A stretch of 12,916 nucleotides of DNA, from positions 1 to 12,916 of the forward strand of contig JAOUDE010000037.1 of assembly GCA_029859455.1 (NCBI GenBank), written 5' to 3'. Of this stretch, positions 7,501-12,916 are shown piece by piece. The position numbers were made by a program, and so were the translations under genes. The stretch is from Ignavibacteria bacterium (GTDB taxonomy: Bacteria > Bacteroidota > Ignavibacteria > UBA10030 > UBA6906). The notes beneath the pieces are model-generated. The model worked only from the letters and a program-made list of their open reading frames with translations, had not been told where the DNA came from and ran no database searches. Every line of letters starts with the position of its first letter. Positions within the stretch are counted from its first letter, which is position 1.

Positions 7501-10500
7501 GAAGAAGACCTCGGCGTCATAGTTGGTCGAATCGACATACTGAAAATCATCATCGCCGTGCACGAACATCTTCATCGTTCTGTAGTTGAAGAGATCGAGC
7601 GGTTTGAATGTGTAGTACTTGACCGCCATCCTGGATTCTCCGTCCGGAACACCTTTCAGCTGGAGTGACAGCGACTGTTCGTTTGAGAGAATGTTCTCAT
7701 CAGGCCTTGTCCGATCCTGTTCCCGGATAACGCCCGGAGGAGATATGTATTCAGGATTATCCTCGATATTCACGACGCTCGCCTGGAAGGTCGAGTCCCC
7801 CTTCACAAGCTCCTGCCACTGATTGCCGACGAGATTGAAATCCGCGATCCTCACTCTGATCGTGTCGGAAGCATTGCGGAAGAACGCCCTGATATATTCA
7901 ACGTTTTCGAAGTTCGGGGTGCCGACTGTTCGCTGAAACTCGATCAACGGAATCCTGAACTGGTACCAGCCGTTGCTTCCACCACCGACCACCAGCGGGT
8001 TGCGTGACCGGACAGTGTCCAGAGAGACATCGTACTGAAAATACTGGTTGATCAGATCCACCTGCCCGTTGGAGTTCAGGTCTTCCGTATCAGGCACAAG
8101 TCCGCCGGAGCTTCTACCGTTTCCTTCCGTACCGTTGATGAACGAGAAATCGAGGGACCCGGTCTGAAACGAGAAGTTATCACCGCTCGGGTCCGGAGAC
8201 CACGTTGTCCCGTAGAGGCTGATCTCCTCCGCGTTGGTGAGCATGTCGAGACCGACATCCTCCCCTTCCTGGAGGGTTCCGTTGATATTCTCGCTCAGCA
8301 CCCTGTCCTCGGAGTTGAGCTCACGGTTCGGAATCACATCCTCCGAAATCGATCCGATGTCGATCACCAGCTTCGCCGTTTCGTCCATCGGCGCATCCTC
8401 CACCCTGAGCCAGAGCTCGATAAAATTGATATTCTCACTGACCAGGTTTGTCGCTGAAATCGAGATCGGCTTCATGACGCCACCCCAGTTCCTGGCCTGC
8501 GTGAGGTCGTTGTCGATATCGGCACTGTAATTGAACGCACCGCGGGCATCGGGGGCATACAGAAAATCGAGTACGGTGACCTGCTGCTGGTCCCTTCCGA
8601 CCTCTTTCTTCGGGAATATATCATTGACGAGTACATCGGACGGAAGGACATTGTACCAGATGAACCTTCCTTTCGACTTCACTTTCGATGTATCGGGTGT
8701 CAGCGGCGGGAATGAAACGGAGTCTGCCGGAGGGCTGGCCAGCGTCCACTGGGAGTAGGAGATGCCGAGAGGAATCGTCCGGCGGGCCCCCTCGAAATCA
8801 TCGATGTACGCAATCCCCGCCCCCTGGTCGCTGACGATCGTGCTCTTCTTCGTATTCGGATCCGGCAGCATGTACGCCGCCTCCCCTGAGATCTTGATCT
8901 GCGATTGTTCCCGTGTTTCAAAGACCGGAAGAGCGTCAAGCGCTTTGGTCAGTGCCGGGAGTTCGACAGTCGTCGACCCATCGACACCCATGATCGTATT
9001 GTTACTCGGTTCCTCCCCGATCCGCACTTTGTCGCTCAGACTCTCCTGGTTCAGGTTCATAACGGTGAATCCGAAGAATGTCTTTTTCGAGAGCGCGAGA
9101 TCCCCGCGTGCGCCGAGGAGTGTCTTCGAGGCCAGCTGAAACAGATCATTCTGTTCATACTTGATCTGCACGTTTGCTCCGGGGACGAGCGCCCGGTTGT
9201 TCCGGATCACCACTTCGCCAATGATGTAATCGACCGTGTAGTCGACATTGGGGGTGAGCGGCACACCGTCAAGCAGAACTTCGACACTCCCTTCAACGAT
9301 ATTGAATCCCAGGGTGTAACGCGACGAGGCCTCACCGGTCGCAAGCCCCTTGATGGTATAGCTGTTGCGTTGACTGTTCTGCGCCCCGGTTTGTGTCGTA
9401 TCATATACCTCGGGGAAGATGAATTCGGAGCTGTCAGAGACGGTTGTTCCGAGATTGGAAAAATATCCCCTGATGCCTTCATCGAATGGCCTGAGCGTGG
9501 GAAAGATCAGTTCGGCGCGGGATTGATTAATCGTAAATCCCGGCCGGAAATCGAACGTACCGTCCCCGTCCTCAACCCTCGTTCCCTGGTCGTTGTAATT
9601 GTCGATCCCCAGCACACGGAGGAGACGTTCATTCAGAATGCTGTTCTGGTCCTCCTGGCCGGCGAGCGAACGATACACATCAAGCACAAACCCCTCTTTC
9701 TTCAGGTTCCTCCCTCCGATGGAGTAGATGTTCTTCAGCATCTGATCCCAGGCAACAACGTAGCGGCGCCCGTTGCTGGTCAGGTTCCGCGGCTTGACCA
9801 TCTTGAGCACCAGGGTGGTAGCGATGCCGATGCTGTCCAGCCCGAGGTCCCTTGCAAATTCGCCGTACTGGTTCCCTTCGATCGTCCGGTACGCAATACC
9901 GACCACCTGGTTGTCCTGGATGCTGACATTGAACGAGATGACGCCGAGGTAGCCGTCTCCTGTCATTTCATAGTCGATATTTGGTTCCAGTTTGATGAAT
10001 CGTGCGGTCTCGATCAGCCCCGGGATTTCTTCGAGTCCTCGCAGCGAATCTGCATAGCCTGCACCCGGACGCGGATCCAGACTCACAAAGCTGATTCCCT
10101 GGCGTGACAGCGCAATCTGGTTCTGATCGTTCCCCAGAAGCTGGACCCAGACCTCGGTCTCAATAATCTGGGTTGCGGCATTGGTGATCGGGATATCGTT
10201 CGTATAGTAATCTTCGTAGAACTGCCGGTAGAGGGTATCGACGAAGAAATGATTCTGAGCGTAGCGGTAGGCGGGGATCACGAACTCCGACTGCTGCGAT
10301 CCGCCCGACACCGAGACTTCTTTTATCTCACCTTTCTTCTGTGATGCGAGGGTCGTCAGCGTCATCGGCCCTGCCTGGAACTGCGCTTTGACACCGAACA
10401 ACGCCTGGCTGTTTCCGATAAAGGTTGAAGGGGTCTGAAGCGACACGTTTCCGGCTTCCACACTCTTCACAATCTCATCGTCGTAGCCGGTATACTTGAT

Positions 10501-12174
10501 CTTCAGCTGGTTTTCATATTCGAATGTCCGCTGTGTGTTCCAGTCAGCGAGGATATTCAGCTTGTCGCCGATCGTGCCGTTGACATTGACCTGAACGTCC
10601 TGACTGAAATCCGGTTCGTTTCTGCTCTGGTCCTGCGTCGAGATCTGGATCTGATCCGATTTCGTATTCCTGAACCCCGCTTTGATATCCACCGCTCCGC
10701 TGATGTTCAATTTGATCTCCGGCTTGCCGAAGATGCTGAAGATCGGGTTCGGAGGTACCGGGATTTCGATCTGAGTAAGATTGGACAGGAGTTCACCCAC
10801 GTCATCCTTCGGTCCAAGGACAGGAGGCTTGCGTGCTTCGGCTGCGAGCAGGCGGCGGAAGTGGTCCTTCCGTTCGGCGGCCAGGTAATCCCGGAGGGAC
10901 ATTTGCACCGGGGTCTTGACATCCTTACCGCCGACCGTTTCCCTGAACGTGATAATGAAACCTGTCGAATCGATGGTGGTTTCCCGTTTGTAGATCTGCG
11001 GGTTCGGATTGGCGAAGAGCGTGTATGTCCTGTCCGGAAAGACATTGACCACCCTGCTGTCTTTCCGTGACACCTTGAAGTGAGCCATGCGGGCGGTGGA
11101 GTCCATATACACCACATAGGAGGTATCGATCTCCGCCACCTGCTCGGGCAGGTCTTCCCAGGTCCCGGATCCGGTGAGATAGTAGGTGATTCCCGGGGGG
11201 AGCGCGCCCGGGCCCGGCGGAGCAAGATACACTTCCGGATTAAGGACGGAACGGTCGGTCAGGATCCGTCCGCGCGTTTCGAAATGATCTTCGATCCCTT
11301 TCGAGAACGGTTCCAGGGATGGAAAAATGATCTCTGCACTTCCAGGAATCACAGTCCGCGCCGGTTTGAAATCGAATGCCCCGTCCGTATCTCTGTCGAC
11401 CCCAAGAACCTCCACGAGAGGAACACCGAGCAGATCGAACTCCTCCTGACCGGGTGCCGGCCGCCTGGCGATATTCAGCTTGAATCCGTCGGGCCGCAGG
11501 TTCTTACCTCCGATCGGGTAGATGTTTTTCAGCATCATCCTCCATGGGATGACATATTCCGGCCCATGGATCAGAAGATCTTTCGGGCGGAGCATTTTCA
11601 GGACAAGCTTCCCTCTGGGATCTCCACCGTCGATATCACGCTCGAACTGTCCGTACTGGACGCCGTCTGCCCTGCGATATGCAATCGCGACGATCTGGTC
11701 GTCCTGAATCGGACGGAGGATTGTCACCACACCGAGAACTCCACCGTCTGTCAGTTCGTATTCTGTCGGATCCAGCCTGGTGAATGTTGCCGATTCGATC
11801 CTTCCGGCTGAGTCGGCACCGGTCCGGTATTCCGCGCTGTAGCCGATACCGGGCCGTTGAGGGACATCGACACGGGCGACACCGAGCCGGTCTGTCGGAC
11901 CGGGAAAATTATCCGCCACCGAAACCCAGACCTCGGTTTCAACCACCTGCGACAAACGCATCTGCGGTGAAACAAGGGGGAGTCCGCCCTGGTAGTACGG
12001 TTCGTAGTACGGGATGTACGAAGTGTCGACAAAGAAATGATTCGTGGAAAAACGGTCAGCGGCGATCTCGAAGGTACGGACCCGGGTGGCGGTGGTATCC
12101 TGAGAGAGAGCTCTGCCGTGGAAGAGAAAACCGATCAGGAAGGGAAGAAGGAGCGCGCGCGGGAATATCCTCAT
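4510..12174 (-). CDS. sprA: T9SS outer-membrane translocon SprA/Sov
   Basis: Giant single-chain beta-barrel (36 strands in the Flavobacterium protein) that forms the pore through which T9SS cargo crosses the outer membrane. From the ATG at 12174 it has 2554 residues, near the family's usual 2400 or so. A signal peptide is clear: basic start MRIFPR, hydrophobic core to about 18, cleavage expected after Ala-Leu-Ser at 22-24. Family-typical segments in order: an N-terminal SprA_N-like domain (about 35-316); a linker leading to IEIPVPPNPIFSIFG and a first barrel part with LKIKYTGYDDEIVKSVEAGN; a second SprA_N-like domain (about 631-923); YIDDFEGARR near 1123, equivalent to the conserved IDDFEG/S motif; ISATNLVSENINFIELWL; NEQSLSLQLKGV and TMKMFVHGD; then long alternating beta-strands to the C-terminus. 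It contains no cysteine. An in-frame ATG at 12228 with AAGAGG 11-12 bases upstream is an alternative start adding 18 residues, but it would bury the signal peptide. Accessory partners such as porV are not in the window. Confidence 0.96.
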   Translation of the reverse strand: MRIFPRALLLPFLIGFLFHGRALSQDTTATRVRTFEIAADRFSTNHFFVDTSYIPYYEPYYQGGLPLVSPQMRLSQVVETEVWVSVADNFPGPTDRLGVARVDVPQRPGIGYSAEYRTGADSAGRIESATFTRLDPTEYELTDGGVLGVVTILRPIQDDQIVAIAYRRADGVQYGQFERDIDGGDPRGKLVLKMLRPKDLLIHGPEYVIPWRMMLKNIYPIGGKNLRPDGFKLNIARRPAPGQEEFDLLGVPLVEVLGVDRDTDGAFDFKPARTVIPGSAEIIFPSLEPFSKGIEDHFETRGRILTDRSVLNPEVYLAPPGPGALPPGITYYLTGSGTWEDLPEQVAEIDTSYVVYMDSTARMAHFKVSRKDSRVVNVFPDRTYTLFANPNPQIYKRETTIDSTGFIITFRETVGGKDVKTPVQMSLRDYLAAERKDHFRRLLAAEARKPPVLGPKDDVGELLSNLTQIEIPVPPNPIFSIFGKPEIKLNISGAVDIKAGFRNTKSDQIQISTQDQSRNEPDFSQDVQVNVNGTIGDKLNILADWNTQRTFEYENQLKIKYTGYDDEIVKSVEAGNVSLQTPSTFIGNSQALFGVKAQFQAGPMTLTTLASQKKGEIKEVSVSGGSQQSEFVIPAYRYAQNHFFVDTLYRQFYEDYYTNDIPITNAATQIIETEVWVQLLGNDQNQIALSRQGISFVSLDPRPGAGYADSLRGLEEIPGLIETARFIKLEPNIDYEMTGDGYLGVISFNVSIQDNQVVGIAYRTIEGNQYGEFARDLGLDSIGIATTLVLKMVKPRNLTSNGRRYVVAWDQMLKNIYSIGGRNLKKEGFVLDVYRSLAGQEDQNSILNERLLRVLGIDNYNDQGTRVEDGDGTFDFRPGFTINQSRAELIFPTLRPFDEGIRGYFSNLGTTVSDSSEFIFPEVYDTTQTGAQNSQRNSYTIKGLATGEASSRYTLGFNIVEGSVEVLLDGVPLTPNVDYTVDYIIGEVVIRNNRALVPGANVQIKYEQNDLFQLASKTLLGARGDLALSKKTFFGFTVMNLNQESLSDKVRIGEEPSNNTIMGVDGSTTVELPALTKALDALPVFETREQSQIKISGEAAYMLPDPNTKKSTIVSDQGAGIAYIDDFEGARRTIPLGISYSQWTLASPPADSVSFPPLTPDTSKVKSKGRFIWYNVLPSDVLVNDIFPKKEVGRDQQQVTVLDFLYAPDARGAFNYSADIDNDLTQARNWGGVMKPISISATNLVSENINFIELWLRVEDAPMDETAKLVIDIGSISEDVIPNRELNSEDRVLSENINGTLQEGEDVGLDMLTNAEEISLYGTTWSPDPSGDNFSFQTGSLDFSFINGTEGNGRSSGGLVPDTEDLNSNGQVDLINQYFQYDVSLDTVRSRNPLVVGGGSNGWYQFRIPLIEFQRTVGTPNFENVEYIRAFFRNASDTIRVRIADFNLVGNQWQELVKGDSTFQASVVNIEDNPEYISPPGVIREQDRTRPDENILSNEQSLSLQLKGVPDGESRMAVKYYTFKPLDLFNYRTMKMFVHGDDDFQYVDSTNYDAEVFFLFGYDTLNYYEYRAPVRPGWDPLNDMVVRFDELTAIKQGRDSTNVLSPPEPVSGGPPGSFYRVLGTPSLTQIRFLAVGVTNKHDGRNPAQKLQPGPALTGQVWVNELRLVDVDDTPGLAYRFDSQLKLADIGTASFNYSQVDPSFHKLEQRFGSRATSTNWGASVAVQVDKLFPDDWTGTSIPFSYTHTDAFVSPEYLPNSDVQVKEAANILREKIVEQGGSADSAKTVAEQLVTDSETHRTTDTYAAPAIKIGLPSREWYVRDTFNKLTFGFNYTKSFERSPATIRRNAWSWNARVSYAVNLSPDYFISPFGDLFDGVWAADQYKGWKFFFTPSTFNWSLGLTRGKTVQLQRQAGSRETITRNFPASREMGFTWKFTEGGILNPVWNYKVNVQSSLLDLETDSLGNQRPFSAIISEIFFGDKLINFGSTTRHTQQNQYTTKPNLPNIFNMNSFFDHSFSYNVDYTWQNTLVGGDLGKSAGFSNSINYTTNIKLKQMFDPLWGDEPVKAQPPGGRGRRRGATPDAPDTTAATDQGTGGLGALDQLKNLLRLLIKVPLLDYDNITLSFTQTNNASGSGILGGTGFKNFWAVPFAQEQDPESGPTRLFQLGLITDPTGQLTNFGSRSGFPFFGWDVEPGRRAVASTDARVNLVNTFRQTNRVNLKTSRSLWEGVRLDLNWNINWTFARNQTFPTDSLGFPDFLSPSASSTTTGSIDRTFLTFPDVLFLGVFNTSLKEVGKRFTELKADGDSTVSEEQKLSQAFEEGFEALPWLKSIFGQYYPRINWSLRWDGLEKVAFFSGFATRVSLDHAYTSGYVRNFRTLPGTFGEITDNQRVSYGFNPLFGLNLTFKEILKGNFGANVRYNTTTSYDLSPSSRNIIEALTQEISITASFSKKGFEFPLFGISLNNDIDVSFSYSISKNSRRTYEVSKLEFDTEGTPLEGTTRTVIEPRIKYVLSLRVNASVYYRYTKIAPDDSGSRIPGQTINEAGLDVHIAIR
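9405..10284 (-). repeat. SprA internal repeat, copy 2 (canonical SprA_N-like domain)
   Basis: Residues about 631-923 of SprA. It shares with copy 1, in the same order, NHFFVDT, ETEVWV, YLGV, IQDNQVVGIAYR, G-QYG-F-RD, LVLKMVKP, MLKNIY-IGG-NL, VLGID, DG-FDF-P and AELIFP-L-PF-GI. This copy lies where the single domain sits in Flavobacterium SprA as I remember it, just after the segment ending in the SVSGG motif. Copies are about 596 residues apart. Confidence 0.85.
11227..12072 (-). repeat. SprA internal repeat, copy 1 (extra N-terminal SprA_N-like domain)
   Basis: Residues about 35-316 of SprA, directly after the signal peptide. It aligns along its full length with copy 2 (NHFFVDT at 45-51 matches the same motif at 641-647), with roughly 40% identity by eye. 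Both copies hold a DG-FDF loop (here DRDTDGAFD at 260-268) that looks like a calcium-binding loop. It precedes the region where better-known SprA proteins begin, so it appears to be an added or retained domain duplication. Confidence 0.8.
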
Positions 12175-12228
12175 TCGAGAACGGGGATGTCGCACAGATA
12201 TGTAATCGGAGAAAACCGATCCGATCAT

Positions 12229-12492
12229 CTGGTGTAACGCCTCTTCAGTGTTGTGTTCCTCATCTTCGGAGCGGCATCTGTTCGGAATCCGTCCGCCCCT
12301 GCGCTTGTCAGTCAGTCGCTCCGACCGTCAATCGCCCCATCAAAACCAATAGCAAAATCGATATGGTTGTCCTCACCACTGATAAAGGATTGCGTTACAC
12401 AGCTTCCATAACATAGAAAAATCAGGTGAGGATTACAACCGGCGCGGGCCGGAAATGCCCTCCGGCAGCCTGACCCGATTCGTGCACTTTTT
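12229..12492. other. Divergent non-coding region between sprA and the Lpt permease gene
   Basis: About 260 bases with no convincing gene; open frames crossing it have no recognisable protein content. It holds the candidate sprA promoter, the 5' leader of sprA (with AAGAGG on the minus strand near 12241-12246) and short inverted repeats: TCCTCACC at 12370-12377 with GGTGAGGA at 12425-12432, and a GC-rich 5-base-pair hairpin (GCCGG at 12448, CCGGC at 12462). A T7 run at 12488-12494 lies next to the permease promoter rather than behind a hairpin, so I do not call a terminator. Confidence 0.6.
12410..12438 (-). promoter_or_regulatory. Candidate promoter for sprA
   Basis: On the minus strand TTGTAA (12438-12433) and TATGTT (12415-12410) are 17 bases apart, each matching 4 of 6 sigma-70 consensus positions. 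It would give a leader of about 230 bases to the 12174 start. One arm of an 8-base inverted repeat (12425-12432) fills part of the spacer. The Bacteroidota pattern TAnnTTTG is not clearly present in this direction, so confidence is low. Confidence 0.3.
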
Positions 12493-12521
12493 TTGAAAAG
12501 AGGTGTATGACACCTATATTG
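12492..12521 (+). promoter_or_regulatory. Promoter of the Lpt permease gene, likely giving a leaderless transcript
   Basis: TTGAAA (12493-12498) and TATATT (12515-12520) are 16 bases apart, a good sigma-70-like pair. The same bases also fit the Bacteroidota pattern fairly well: TTTG at 12492-12495, then 19 bases, then TATATTG against TAnnTTTG. Only six bases separate the downstream box from the ATG at 12527, so the predicted transcription start falls on or beside the start codon. Confidence 0.55.
12501..12515. promoter_or_regulatory. 15-base palindrome in promoter spacer, candidate operator
   Basis: AGGTGT-ATG-ACACCT is a perfect 6-base inverted repeat around a 3-base centre. It fills most of the space between the two promoter boxes of the permease gene, where a bound dimeric repressor would block RNA polymerase. 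No matching regulator is in the window, and the site could not be assigned to a known regulator family. Confidence 0.4.
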
Positions 12522-12526
12522 ACTCC

Positions 12527-12916
12527 ATGAAATGGCGAACGATGATCTCCGGCTCCCTGATTTCCCGCTATCTTCTCCGGGCAATGATCGGGCCTTTCCT
12601 CTTTTCCTTCTTCTGCCTCATGTTCTTATTCATGCTCCATTTCATCATGCGGTATATCGATGAGCTGGTCGGCAAAGGGCTCAGCGCGTGGGTCATCATG
12701 GAACTGATCACCCTGAATCTCGCCTGGATGGTGGTTCTGGCCGTACCGATGTCGATCCTGGTGGCGACGCTGATGGCGTTCGGTGATCTGTCGCAGACCA
12801 ACGAAGTGACAGCGATGAAGGCAGGAGGAATGAGCAACATGATGCTCCTCAGGCCGGTGTTCATTGCGGCCGCCGGAGTGGCCATCGCCCTGGTGTTCTT
12901 CAATAACCAGATCCTG
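12527..12916 (+). CDS. LPS export permease of the LptF/LptG (YjgP/YjgQ) family, partial
   Basis: Inner-membrane permease subunit that, with its paralogue and the ATPase LptB, extracts LPS from the inner membrane and passes it to the periplasmic Lpt bridge. Only the first 130 residues are present; the family is about 350-400 residues. Visible features are an N-terminal RYLLRAMIGPF segment leading into a first transmembrane helix (about 20-42), a second long hydrophobic stretch (about 60-88) containing AVPMSILVATLMAFG, and the family motif around LSQTNEVTAMKAGGM (89-103), followed by a third hydrophobic segment. LptF and LptG cannot be told apart from this part, so no symbol is given. No Shine-Dalgarno lies at a usable distance; the ATG at 12527 directly follows a promoter, and an ATG at 12542 is a weaker alternative. 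It diverges from sprA. Confidence 0.9.
   Translation, partial: MKWRTMISGSLISRYLLRAMIGPFLFSFFCLMFLFMLHFIMRYIDELVGKGLSAWVIMELITLNLAWMVVLAVPMSILVATLMAFGDLSQTNEVTAMKAGGMSNMMLLRPVFIAAAGVAIALVFFNNQIL

Noticed and set aside
8905..10107. 400-codon open frame on the plus strand, opposite sprA
   Set aside because: It lies fully antisense to a clearly conserved SprA segment, its translation has no recognisable domain, and it follows from scarcity of certain codons on the coding strand.
11080..11811. 243-codon open frame on the plus strand
   Set aside because: Antisense to SprA repeat copy 1 with no domain, ribosome binding site or operon context.
12232..12400. Inverted pair GTGTAACGC (12232-12240) and GCGTTACAC (12392-12400)
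   Set aside because: Nine-base arms 151 bases apart are not surprising by chance in a region this size, and one arm overlaps the sprA leader near the alternative start.
12488..12494. T7 run as a possible terminator
   Set aside because: No plus-strand gene ends upstream of it, and the nearby hairpin is weak and more than 20 bases away.
12507..12530. Seven-codon leader peptide (ATG at 12507, stop overlapping the Lpt start)
   Set aside because: Its start would lie inside the promoter spacer, upstream of the predicted transcription start, and AGAGG is only 3 bases from its ATG.
12312..12584. 90-codon minus-strand open frame across the sprA/Lpt intergenic region
   Set aside because: It overlaps the start of the Lpt gene and both candidate promoters, and its sequence resembles no protein I know.

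Overview
This window carries two core genes of the Bacteroidota type IX secretion system (T9SS). They are an almost complete read of the giant outer-membrane translocon gene sprA (sov) and, directly downstream on the same strand, porX, a response regulator with a PglZ phosphatase-like domain that controls T9SS genes. This points to a member of the Bacteroidota/FCB group. The base composition is moderately GC-rich by eye and the SprA is divergent, so I would look among less-studied relatives (Ignavibacteria/Kapabacteria/Kryptonia-like lineages or uncultivated Bacteroidota) rather than Flavobacterium or Porphyromonas. The lineage is inference.

Layout. Nearly everything is on the minus strand and reads right to left. 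From the right, sprA runs 12174->4510. After a 156-base AT-rich gap come porX (4353->2776), tsaE (2779->2339), tsaB (2342->1641), accD (1635->784) and an arginase gene cut off by the window edge (763->1). PorX/tsaE and tsaE/tsaB each overlap by 4 bases, tsaB/accD are 5 bases apart and accD/arginase 20 bases apart. These five genes therefore look like one translationally coupled operon, with sprA possibly read into it. On the plus strand, a YjgP/YjgQ (LptF/LptG) permease gene starts at 12527 and leaves the window at the right edge. It diverges from sprA across a roughly 300-base non-coding region.

How the genes fit together. SprA forms the outer-membrane channel of the T9SS, PorX is the regulator of that system, and the Lpt permease supplies the LPS to which many T9SS cargo proteins are attached in known species. 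TsaE and TsaB make the t6A tRNA modification, AccD commits carbon to fatty acid synthesis, and arginase degrades arginine; these look like housekeeping passengers.

Points worth a second look: SprA seems to carry two homologous copies of its N-terminal domain, one before the usual SprA start region. Its 2554 residues contain no cysteine. A 7-base-periodic TTCG repeat lies between sprA and porX. The Lpt gene has a good promoter whose predicted start point falls on the start codon, with a 15-base palindrome between its two boxes. There is also a run of nine G in the tsaB coding sequence. I see no tRNA, rRNA, CRISPR array, insertion sequence or prophage gene, and no wholly new system; the window is a well-recognisable T9SS locus in an unusual arrangement.
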